A stretch of DNA of 24,590 nucleotides, from positions 1-24,590 of the IMG/VR virus record IMGVR_UViG_3300045922_000326; one strand, written 5' to 3'. The position numbers and the translations under genes are program-made. The notes under the pieces are model-generated. The model searched no databases. It saw nothing but the letters and a program-made list of their open reading frames with translations, and was not told the origin of the DNA. Positions within the stretch are counted from its first letter, which is position 1; every line of letters begins with the position of its first letter. This DNA is from a virus. Shown in pieces: positions 7,698 through 14,634 of the stretch.

Positions 7698-7992
7698 AAT
7701 TGCCTCCTTTTAAAAGGTCAGAGGAAATGCACCATGAGCTGTGCACGACTCCGTCAACATGTTTCGCCCCGCACTCACAAAATTCATGCAGCAGCAATTT
7801 AAGTTCCATAGGACCAAGATTGGTTGCAAGCTTTAATACAGACTCGTCTAGAAAAACATTGGCTCTTACGTCAAAGAAGAATACCTTGTATAAGGGACTA
7901 TTCCAAGTTGTATATACTGGGTCCTCCTCTATTATTAGACCTAGCCGTGGTCCGTAGTATACGAAATTTCCTGTCCTGTAAGAGCTTAACAT
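7576..7992 (-). CDS. Unknown protein with a possible Cys/His metal site
   Basis: 138 aa. The start is set at the ATG at 7992, because GGGAGGA lies 7 nt upstream; the GTG five codons earlier is part of that ribosome site and touches the polymerase stop. The N-terminal half looks like a small beta-barrel (RTGNFVYYGPRLGLIIEEDP, then YKVFFFDVRANVFLDE), perhaps SH3-like. The middle has HEFCECGAKHVDG and HSSWC, which could bind zinc. The tail is Lys/Ser/Asp rich and probably disordered; that part is overlapped by another frame. It follows the DNA polymerase gene immediately. No family recognised. Confidence 0.65.
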   Translation of the reverse strand: MLSSYRTGNFVYYGPRLGLIIEEDPVYTTWNSPLYKVFFFDVRANVFLDESVLKLATNLGPMELKLLLHEFCECGAKHVDGVVHSSWCISSDLLKGGNCVEIKDVISVIQSRFTGVAKGPVEKNVSTKSDEKSGDAKK

Positions 7993-8006
7993 AAATGGTC
8001 CTCCCA

Positions 8007-10214
8007 CTACTTTACTTCTCCATAAGTGTAGCCTACTTGGGGGTCGGCAGTCAAGGGTGCGCTTAATTTTGTTGTATTTTCCATGATAGGTTTCATAAGG
8101 GAACAGACTGTTTCAACTTCAGATTCTGGACACCTGACACACAGCTCATCGTGCACGTTCATGCAAATATAGGACTGCAAGTTTTTCTCTTTCATGGCAC
8201 GAGCAAGGGCAATGCTAGCCCTATTTACTATTGAGGCAGCCAGACTTTGAATTGGAAAGTTTAGTGCATTATTTATTATATTATTTAATTTTCTTCTGGC
8301 CCTCTTTGCGTCCTCTAATAGGCCCTTGTAATTTCCGTACTTTTTGTACAGGGTGCGCATGTCTAGAATATCTCTGCCCCAATCATTTACTATTTGCACG
8401 GCCCCCGGAAGGTGTCTTACGCGGCCTGCCTTTGACTGCACATAGCCCAAACTTAGGGCCTGTTCCGTGTACTGGTCCATTTTAGACTTTAACCCAGGAT
8501 AGGCTGCAAAGTAGCGTTCTATAATTTGAGCAGCTTCCTCAATAGGGATGTTGAGAGTTTTTGACAGCTTCCAGTCTCCCATTCCATACCTAATGCCAAG
8601 GCCGTAAACTTTTGCAGACTGGCGCAAATGGGGTTTGTGCTTTTTTAGAAAGTTTTCTGACTTCTTGTCAGCCGAATATTGGTCTTGCAGGTTGTGCACG
8701 CCTATGGCCACTACACTGTAGAAGTCAAGGTTCTTATTAATCGTATCTAGCAAGGCCTGGTCTCCAGCGTCGTCGGCAAAGACTACAACTTCAAGGCTCG
8801 AATAGTCGGCGTCCACGAACTTGTGTCCTGGACCTGCAATAAAAAAGTTTCTAACTAAGTTTGTATACTTTCGTACTACTTCGCTGCTCTCGTCTTCTTC
8901 CGTTAGAAATTTTGGCAGTTGCTGCAGGTCTCCGCCAAATCGGCCAGACGTCGTGCGATGTTGCTGAAAGCTTGGGTAAAATATGCCGTCTTCCTGTGCG
9001 TCTAGAAATCGCTCAATATATGTTGCACGAATCTTTGATAGCTTATTAAATACAATTAGCTCGTCTACAAAATTATACTTTGTGCGAAGTCTTTCTAAAA
9101 ATTCTTCGTTTACTTGAGGCACGCCCTTGTCTGTAAAGGAAGTTGGCGTCTCTTTGAGAATTGAAAAGAAGAGATAGCGCAACTGGTCCTTACTGTGAAG
9201 ATTAAAATTTGGGGGCCCACCATGCAGACTTTCCTGAACCTTTCTAATAAGGTCTGGGGGCAGGTTGATGCGGCCTTCCATAAATTGTTTAAATATGTGC
9301 CAATTTGGTAGACTTTCAATTGCCTTTTTTGCTAGAGAGGGCTGCCCAGACGCTGTTAGTGGCAATTTGGCGCCAGTCAATCGAGCTGCAGTCTTTGCAA
9401 AGTTTCCAGTGTATGAGACGGGATATTCCTTGTTTAAAAACCTAGTTTCAAAGTCTCGCAAGTAAGGGCGCATTTGCTCAAGTATGGAGCGCTCTCTTGT
9501 TAATAGCTCGTCGCTGATTTCCTTGTGCGCTTCCTTTAGCAAAGGTACGTTCACCGGAACGCCGTTTCTTTCCATTGGGATGGTTACTTCCCGGTAAAGC
9601 GGCATTACTTCTTCTTCTAGAAAGAATTTTGTAAGGCCCTGTGCTTCTAGGCGTTCTGCATAAAGTTGATTAAGTTTAAAGGTCAATATTGCATCTTGTC
9701 GTGCATACTTGGCTAAGACGTTTACGTCGGCCTTATAGAATTCTTTTGCTCCTGCCCCCGCACTTTGTAGGCTCTCTTTTAGCTCGGTCTGTTCCAACTT
9801 GGAGTCGGACCCAAATTCTAGTGCTGCGTTGCCTTTTAAGTCAAAGGGGCCTTCCTCATTTAGTGTGTGAAGGGCTAACATCGCATCGCTGTGTAAGCAA
9901 GGAAGTAGGTCAATATTAAAGTAGGAATGCACAAACCTTACGTCAAAGGAGGCATTCCACGTTACAATTTTTGTATTCAGAAGACTGCGCAAGATAGAGG
10001 CGCAGGCTGCTTTGGGCACAATTTCTACTAATTGTTCCCCGTCCCAGGCTAAGTGCACAACATAAAAAGATGTTGATTGATTTGACATAGAAAAGCCTAT
10101 TACTACGTCTTTGCGGGGATTTAAGCCTGAAGTTTCAGTGTCGAAAGAAAGAAGCGGCTGAGTTTTGATAAACTCCTCTAAGTATACCAAATCCTCAGCG
10201 CGCTTAATTACCAT
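8007..10214 (-). CDS. polA-like: Family A DNA polymerase with 3'-5' exonuclease
   Basis: 735 aa replicative phage polymerase without a 5' nuclease domain. The proofreading domain has Exo I DTE (D25, E27), Exo II NASFD (D91) and Exo III YARQD (Y170, D174). In the polymerase domain, motif A is DADYSSLE (D470, E475), motif B RQSAKVYGLGIRYG (R531, K535, Y543), and motif C VHDE (H688-E690). All catalytic residues are present, so both activities should be intact. The O-helix residue equivalent to E. coli Phe762 is Leu539 (codon at 8598-8600). ATG overlaps the stop of the OB-fold-like gene upstream (TAATG), which fits co-expression at the fork. Confidence 0.96.
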   Translation of the reverse strand: MVIKRAEDLVYLEEFIKTQPLLSFDTETSGLNPRKDVVIGFSMSNQSTSFYVVHLAWDGEQLVEIVPKAACASILRSLLNTKIVTWNASFDVRFVHSYFNIDLLPCLHSDAMLALHTLNEEGPFDLKGNAALEFGSDSKLEQTELKESLQSAGAGAKEFYKADVNVLAKYARQDAILTFKLNQLYAERLEAQGLTKFFLEEEVMPLYREVTIPMERNGVPVNVPLLKEAHKEISDELLTRERSILEQMRPYLRDFETRFLNKEYPVSYTGNFAKTAARLTGAKLPLTASGQPSLAKKAIESLPNWHIFKQFMEGRINLPPDLIRKVQESLHGGPPNFNLHSKDQLRYLFFSILKETPTSFTDKGVPQVNEEFLERLRTKYNFVDELIVFNKLSKIRATYIERFLDAQEDGIFYPSFQQHRTTSGRFGGDLQQLPKFLTEEDESSEVVRKYTNLVRNFFIAGPGHKFVDADYSSLEVVVFADDAGDQALLDTINKNLDFYSVVAIGVHNLQDQYSADKKSENFLKKHKPHLRQSAKVYGLGIRYGMGDWKLSKTLNIPIEEAAQIIERYFAAYPGLKSKMDQYTEQALSLGYVQSKAGRVRHLPGAVQIVNDWGRDILDMRTLYKKYGNYKGLLEDAKRARRKLNNIINNALNFPIQSLAASIVNRASIALARAMKEKNLQSYICMNVHDELCVRCPESEVETVCSLMKPIMENTTKLSAPLTADPQVGYTYGEVK

Positions 10215-10582
10215 TACTCGGCGACCTCTACCAAAAAAGCATGAGCTTCTTTTCCGGCCATTCGACCTTTTTTCATGGTCTCTAGTCCTTTGTAGTTGAT
10301 TCGCACATAGGAGCCGGGAGACACTTGAGACAACTGGTTCTTTAGTGAACCTGTACTGTTTAAGATAGCAATGCTGCCATCGTTTAGACGAACCTTGTAG
10401 TCACTACGTGTTTCGTCGAAGTTATTGGGGATTGTGCCTTCGTAAATGCCCTCCGCAACTACTCCAGTGATGCCGCTTGCAGCCAGTTCCTTGGCTCGAA
10501 TGAACTTGACGTTTCCGCCAGTTCCAGTAGTAGATTCTTCTCCACCACCTAGTACAGAACGAAATGTTCTTGATTCGCTCAT
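10214..10582 (-). CDS. OB-fold-like protein, putative single-stranded DNA-binding
   Basis: 122 aa. VKFIRAKELAASGITGVVAEG, then IPNNFDETRSDYKVRLNDGS, GSLKNQLSQVSPGSYVRINY and HAFLVEV is the layout of a small phage family with an OB-like beta-barrel, usually next to replication genes. The Gly/Ser/Thr-rich N-terminus (GGGEESTTGTGG) looks flexible. AAGGAG lies 6 nt before the ATG, inside the end of the upstream gene. It is directly upstream of, and overlaps, the polymerase gene, so an ssDNA-binding or polymerase-accessory role is likely. This is inferred from context and fold resemblance; no acidic C-terminal tip typical of SSB is obvious. Confidence 0.6.
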   Translation of the reverse strand: MSESRTFRSVLGGGEESTTGTGGNVKFIRAKELAASGITGVVAEGIYEGTIPNNFDETRSDYKVRLNDGSIAILNSTGSLKNQLSQVSPGSYVRINYKGLETMKKGRMAGKEAHAFLVEVAE

Positions 10583-10585
10583 TTA

Positions 10586-11113
10586 TTACTCCTTAGTTTG
10601 TGCCCTGTTGGGCGTTGTTGGTTTTCCATTATATTCTAATATATCAGCCGGCGCCTTGTCAAGCACTATAAGCTTTGGTTTGACTAATTGTCCCTTAACC
10701 GGCCTATTGTCCGTACCAGACTGCGTTTCAACGTAATACATTAACATACTTAGGCAGGCTAGTGCGTGGCCTAAATGATGCACGCCGGATTCTGGGTCTA
10801 AGTTTTCTCCTTCTTGGAAGGCGGTCACATGTCGCATGCACGATGCGGTCAGGCGAGTCCACTCCATTCCTTCTCTAAAATTATCTCTTTCGTATTTTGA
10901 TGCCCCAAACATAAAGGCTTTGGCGCACGAGTCTAGAGCCGCCTTAGGTATAAGGCTAAGGTCTGGCTTATTGCCGTCGTATTTTAGTCCTTTATTCTTT
11001 GACGTCTTTGCGATTTCTTGTGCGCTGGCCGCTTCGCACTCAATGCTGCAAAAACTCATGTCCGATGGAATGCTTACTACTTTACACTGCTTGCATTTTC
11101 TTGTACCGCTCAT
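10586..11113 (-). CDS. Zinc-ribbon plus dATP/dGTP diphosphohydrolase-like (MazG-fold) protein
   Basis: 175 aa. The start is placed at the ATG at 11113, preceded by AAAGGAGG which overlaps the upstream stop. An N-terminal CxxC...CxxxC (C7, C10, C22, C26) looks like a zinc ribbon. From ~44, LKYDGNKPDLSLIPKAAL, FMFGASKYERDNFREGMEW and PESGVHHLGHALACLSML match the dATP/dGTP diphosphohydrolase N-terminal family (formerly DUF5664), an all-alpha MazG-like NTP pyrophosphatase. Such enzymes adjust dNTP pools during phage DNA synthesis. It lies among primase, exonuclease and polymerase genes. The catalytic assignment is from the family; the zinc-ribbon fusion is seen in sequence. Confidence 0.75.
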   Translation of the reverse strand: MSGTRKCKQCKVVSIPSDMSFCSIECEAASAQEIAKTSKNKGLKYDGNKPDLSLIPKAALDSCAKAFMFGASKYERDNFREGMEWTRLTASCMRHVTAFQEGENLDPESGVHHLGHALACLSMLMYYVETQSGTDNRPVKGQLVKPKLIVLDKAPADILEYNGKPTTPNRAQTKE

Positions 11114-11123
11114 TGAACCTCCT

Positions 11124-11921
11124 TTAAACGTCGAGTATCTCATAGTCGTCGCCAAAGTCAAGCTCTTTGTTATATGTTTTTCTCCATACGCCAGTTCTCA
11201 TGCATTCCTTATAAGTTTGCAAGGCGTCAGAGACCATGCGGTCCCCAATGTGTCTAGATTCTTTTGAAAGTTTGAAAACTTGGCAGTCTGCCTCTCTTTT
11301 TGCCACGGCAATAAAATAGAAGTCAAAAGGCTTTTTATAAAACTGCTCTGCAACTGTGCAATAAAGTGCGGCGCTTAGTTGGTACTTGTACTTGTCTATC
11401 GTAAGTCTAAAACTATCGCGGTCCACCGAATATCCGGAAGTTTTAAGGTCGGCAATATAGCCCTTTTCTACGTTCACGTAGTCGCAACGAATTTTTACGT
11501 TTACGCCTTGAAGACTTGTAAATATGCTTTGCTCTGCTACTCCTCCGCTAATTAGCCCGACTGCGGCTTTTCTTCTTTTAAATGCAGCAATCCAATACTT
11601 GCAGCGTTCTAGTTGCGGCTTACTCATACAGATTCGGCCCTTATTTTGTGTCTTAAATTCTTCCCAGGCCGTACCTTGCTTCCTTAGTCCGTCAAAGAAT
11701 GCAAATTCTTTATCGACGATGTCGGGCTCTAGTATGAGCGCATGAAATAATGTGCCTTCGTCAAAGAAACTTCCCGACACGTCTACTTTATTGCCTAAGA
11801 TGCGCTCCTCATAAAACTTGTGAGGGTCTTCGAGAAGAAGCTTTAAGCTTGAACTAGAAAGGTGCGTCTTATCAGCGTGGTACTGCGAGTTTGTGCACTC
11901 AACTATGCCTTCTAATTTCAT
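11124..11921 (-). CDS. RecE-like PD-(D/E)XK exonuclease (exodeoxyribonuclease VIII type)
   Basis: 265 aa. YHADKTHLSSSSLKLLLEDP near the N-terminus, then GTLFHALILEP (H60), VAEQSIF (E130), IRCDYVN (D147), ADLKTSG (D158, K160) and YKYQLSAALY (Y180, Q181) reproduce the RecE C-terminal nuclease motif order, including the H, E, D, DxK and QxxxY elements. RecE degrades the 5' strand at double-strand ends to make 3' tails for annealing. A partner annealase is not recognised in the window. AAAGGGAG precedes the ATG, which overlaps the primase stop (ATGA). Confidence 0.85.
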   Translation of the reverse strand: MKLEGIVECTNSQYHADKTHLSSSSLKLLLEDPHKFYEERILGNKVDVSGSFFDEGTLFHALILEPDIVDKEFAFFDGLRKQGTAWEEFKTQNKGRICMSKPQLERCKYWIAAFKRRKAAVGLISGGVAEQSIFTSLQGVNVKIRCDYVNVEKGYIADLKTSGYSVDRDSFRLTIDKYKYQLSAALYCTVAEQFYKKPFDFYFIAVAKREADCQVFKLSKESRHIGDRMVSDALQTYKECMRTGVWRKTYNKELDFGDDYEILDV

Positions 11922-12766
11922 GCGTCTCCCTTTACTCGGGCGGCGGCTAGGGCTTCTTCAAGCGGAAAACCTCTAGTGTCTGATAAGTTGTTGTAGGTCC
12001 TAAGCGTATATTTTTCTCTCATTTCTTGAGTAAAGTTGCTCTCGTCCATTCTCTTGCCTAGATAATAAAATAGGGCGTTCCGTCCGCAAATGTCGTGCTT
12101 CTCCATGAAGTCGTCTGGAAAATTGCTAGCCTCAATTAGAACCGAACTTACAAAATTCTTTCGCTGGTCCGCCGTAAAGCTTATACTTCTAGGGGCTAAA
12201 GGGGGAGGAAGCAGTGGTTCAAGCTCTGCAAGGTGTACTCTATTTCCTAAATAACGCAACTCTTGCATTTTGTTTGTTTCTGGCCTAATTACTCCTGGAA
12301 GTCTGCTCAATCTGCTTGGATTCTTGCATGTCTTGTCTGCTTGCGGAAACATCTTCAGTAATCTTAGTGCAAGGTTCTTATATTCTACGGAATTGGGCAG
12401 AGGTTCTGTGAGAGATATAATAAAATGCAGCGACTTGCCGCCACTGTATACCACGGACGACACTGGAATCTTGTTCATAATGTAAGAAGACTGCTCGGAA
12501 AGCGGTACGTTGTCTAGTTCTAAAAGAAAATTTCTGTAACACACAATATTTGCGTCGCTACGTCTTGGCAAGTACTCACTGTGCCAGTCCTTGTGAGGAT
12601 TAAGGTCCTTGGTTGGGTGTAGCGCATTTATGCAGAAAAAAATGTCGTCGGAGCGCGGGGTGTGCGACACTTTGTAGCCATGGGGCGAAGCCGTAAAGCA
12701 GGTAGCCTGACCTGGGTCAAATAGAAGGCTCAAAAACTTAGATTGCACTTCCTGTCTCTTAGTCAT
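11918..12766 (-). CDS. Archaeo-eukaryotic-type primase (PrimPol-like)
   Basis: 282 aa. FLLELDN (E83, D85) is the acidic metal-binding motif I, SGGKSLHF (S112, H114) is motif II, and NPSRLSRLPGVIRP supplies the conserved basic motif after motif III. The intervening text (SEQSSYIMNKIPVSSVVYSG) also matches phage AEP proteins. It should lay primers for the PolA polymerase. The SF3 helicase with which such primases are often fused is encoded separately, more than 6.5 kb upstream in the direction of transcription. GGAGG lies 5 nt before the ATG, which overlaps the upstream stop (ATGA). Confidence 0.8.
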   Translation of the reverse strand: MTKRQEVQSKFLSLLFDPGQATCFTASPHGYKVSHTPRSDDIFFCINALHPTKDLNPHKDWHSEYLPRRSDANIVCYRNFLLELDNVPLSEQSSYIMNKIPVSSVVYSGGKSLHFIISLTEPLPNSVEYKNLALRLLKMFPQADKTCKNPSRLSRLPGVIRPETNKMQELRYLGNRVHLAELEPLLPPPLAPRSISFTADQRKNFVSSVLIEASNFPDDFMEKHDICGRNALFYYLGKRMDESNFTQEMREKYTLRTYNNLSDTRGFPLEEALAAARVKGDA

Positions 12767-13362
12767 TTAAGCCTCCGAAATTGTCTAGCGAATCCTACGC
12801 CAGCGGTTCTGTGGTCCCAGACCGGCAAACCTTTTATGTCTTCTGGATAAATTTTCCATCCAATCCATAGTCGGCGTCGGCCAAAAATGCCAAAGTTTCG
12901 TTGCACTCTTATGCATGAGTAGAGTCCGTGCCACGCAAAGTACGCGAAGTCTTCGTTATCCTCGTCATACAGTTCTACAGCATTTTTATCGGGAGTTGCA
13001 ATGAAACGAACATTCTTAGGCTTAATTATAAAACTTAGGTAAGGCACATAGCGTGCATTATTGGACGGATTTCTTACACATTCAGAGTAAATTATTCGAA
13101 GCCATAAGGGCCATTTTGGATTGCCGTAGTGTCCTATGCCTTCTTCTTCATTAGACCATAGCCACATGAATGAAGGAGAAAATGCGCGAACAATTCTGCC
13201 TTCGTACTTTGATGATTCTCGCATTTCGTAGGCTCCAGTGATTGCACATATTGGCACAAGTATGTAGCCAAGCACGTCTAAAATTAAAGCTAAAATCATG
13301 TACAGAAGCCAGCTTATTGGGGCCCAAACGTACATCCATATTGGAATCGGAGCATTGCTCAT
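12763..13362 (-). CDS. Membrane protein of the replication operon (DUF7338-like, tentative)
   Basis: 199 aa from the ATG at 13362, chosen because GGAGGA lies 6 nt upstream; 26 more codons are open before it but lack such a site. Two close hydrophobic helices (MYVWAPISWLLYMILALILD and VLGYILVPICAITG) are followed by a Trp/Arg-rich cytoplasmic domain with RIIYSECVRNPSNNARY and RRRLWIGWKIYPED. The layout recalls a phage family I know as DUF7338. Function unknown; a membrane anchor for replication or a host-takeover role are guesses. It overlaps the primase start by 4 nt. Confidence 0.7.
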   Translation of the reverse strand: MSNAPIPIWMYVWAPISWLLYMILALILDVLGYILVPICAITGAYEMRESSKYEGRIVRAFSPSFMWLWSNEEEGIGHYGNPKWPLWLRIIYSECVRNPSNNARYVPYLSFIIKPKNVRFIATPDKNAVELYDEDNEDFAYFAWHGLYSCIRVQRNFGIFGRRRLWIGWKIYPEDIKGLPVWDHRTAGVGFARQFRRLK

Positions 13363-13448
13363 ACAAAATCCTCCACGTCTTGAGTCTAAATTGGCCTTTT
13401 CTACGAGTAAATTTAAATATGAAAAACTACCTAAAGGCATGTGAAAAG

Positions 13449-14084
13449 TTAGAAAATCTCGTCTACAACACCAAGTTCCAGCAACTGTTCAGCAGTAAAA
13501 TATGAATCAACGTGCATTCCTTTCTTTAGCCAGAATTGTGAAGGCTTATTCGTAAGTTGAGCCATGGTGTCGGCCCATGCGCGCTCTTCTCGCTCGGCCT
13601 GCGCAACTGCAGCCTTATTAGAAGCGTGTCGGCCCTCTATAAGGTAAGAGGCCTCATGGTGCATGAACCATGCTCTGCGAGAAAGTTTTCGCCTATCTCC
13701 ACAGGCAAGCAAGAGCGTGGCCGCGCTCATTATTGCGCCATATCCTTCGGTCACAATGTAGCACGGCGAACGCTCTATGCGGCCCAATATGGCTAGAGCC
13801 TCGTACACGGAACCGCCAAGGCTGTGCACTTTTAAGGTTACAGTGCTCTTAGACTGTCTTTCCATTTCGTTTAAGGCAGCGTCTACAAAGTCAAATAGAG
13901 GCCGTTCAATATCTCCGGTTACTTGTATAATGCGGTCACGTAAGTTTATGCCCCGGTCGAAGCATAGGTCTAGGTGCAAAGACTCTGCATTAACTCTGGC
14001 TTCTGGAGACTTGTTAACCGCGTTGGCTACTATGGTTTTCTTGGGACGTTTGCTGCCCTTCTTAAATCTTATCTTCGTATGCAT
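13449..14084 (-). CDS. ClpP-like serine protease
   Basis: 211 aa. HSLGGSVYEALAILG matches the ClpP SPGG-like substrate loop, GAIMSAATLLLACGDRR holds the nucleophile (S120), and AWFMHHEAS holds the His (H142). The C-terminus YFTAEQLLELGVVDEIF is the typical ClpP ending that includes the triad-proximal region. A basic N-terminal ~20 residues (KIRFKKGSKRPKK) is extra. Phage ClpP-like proteases usually mature the capsid, but this one sits in the replication operon. GGGAGAG lies 7 nt before the ATG. It overlaps the small secreted gene upstream by 16 nt. A signal-peptide-peptidase-like enzyme is the alternative. Confidence 0.85.
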   Translation of the reverse strand: MHTKIRFKKGSKRPKKTIVANAVNKSPEARVNAESLHLDLCFDRGINLRDRIIQVTGDIERPLFDFVDAALNEMERQSKSTVTLKVHSLGGSVYEALAILGRIERSPCYIVTEGYGAIMSAATLLLACGDRRKLSRRAWFMHHEASYLIEGRHASNKAAVAQAEREERAWADTMAQLTNKPSQFWLKKGMHVDSYFTAEQLLELGVVDEIF

Positions 14085-14236
14085 ACGCCAACTCTCCCAG
14101 ACCTAGCCGCCTCGCACGCTTCTAAGGTGTGGTAGAAGCACTGGGTCAGGAAAGATTGTTGCAAGCACCACGGGGCTGAACCGATGCGATTTTCGGCAGA
14201 GGCCGAACTTAAAAAAATAAATAGCAATAAGCTCAC
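14069..14236 (-). CDS. Small secreted Cys-rich protein, DUF3551-like
   Basis: 55 aa. A GTG start with AAGGAGG 5 nt upstream overlaps the upstream stop (GTGA). MSLLLFIFLSSASA is a short signal peptide ending in an A-x-A site. The mature part begins ENRIGSAPWCLQQ and continues FYHTLEACEAARSGR, ending VCIRR, with four cysteines (C24, C33, C41, C52). The PWC...C...(F/L)E-C-A---GR-G-C pattern resembles DUF3551 periplasmic proteins, best known to me from Rhizobiales. It would act outside the cytoplasm, oddly inside a replication operon. Function unknown. Confidence 0.65.
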   Translation of the reverse strand: MSLLLFIFLSSASAENRIGSAPWCLQQSFLTQCFYHTLEACEAARSGRVGVCIRR

Positions 14237-14598
14237 TTGGTCCTCCTTTTTTCTTCAATGTAAGCTTTGCACGCCTTTAGCTGTTCGTCAAGCCTTATCT
14301 TATCATTTAGTGCTCTATTTAGTCCAGAAGGATGTGGTAGTGTAAAGTGTTCGAGCCCTTGCTTTTTTAAATAATTGTGTGCGGCCTTACCGAGCGCAAC
14401 TATAACTATTTCTGGTATTCTAAGAATTTTGTGGGCGTACTTGTGGGATGCGTTTACGAGCAGTGTCTCATTTATGCGAAGGCCAAGCTTTGGAGTCCAC
14501 CTTATGATTTGCTTTTGTGACCTCGTGCCTACGAATGCAAAGAAGCGGTGTCTGTTTTTGTTTGACGGCCTGTCTCCTACGAATATGACGTACTTCAT
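14233..14598 (-). CDS. Uracil-DNA-glycosylase-superfamily-like protein
   Basis: 121 aa. FVGDRPSNKN near the N-terminus corresponds to the (G)E-x-PG/DxPS loop of family 4/5 uracil-DNA glycosylases. LLVNAS, IVIVALGKAAHNYLKK and LPHPSGLNR correspond to the central strand and the HPS(x)xNR loop that enters the DNA minor groove. It is shorter than most UDGs (about 190-220 aa), so it is a minimal phage version. It would remove uracil or act in base repair or host control. AAAGGATACACC precedes the ATG. It is the first gene of the replication operon in the direction of transcription. Confidence 0.65.
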   Translation of the reverse strand: MKYVIFVGDRPSNKNRHRFFAFVGTRSQKQIIRWTPKLGLRINETLLVNASHKYAHKILRIPEIVIVALGKAAHNYLKKQGLEHFTLPHPSGLNRALNDKIRLDEQLKACKAYIEEKRRTK

Positions 14599-14634
14599 GG
14601 TGTATCCTTTTTATTTTCTTTTTCTTCGTCCTAA

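Noticed and set aside
8007-11113. A 2-aminoadenine (Z) genome system from the PolA plus dATP/dGTP diphosphohydrolase-like pair
   Set aside because: No PurZ-like adenylosuccinate synthetase or DatZ-type HD phosphohydrolase is visible here; the nucleotide enzyme family is broader than Z-phages.
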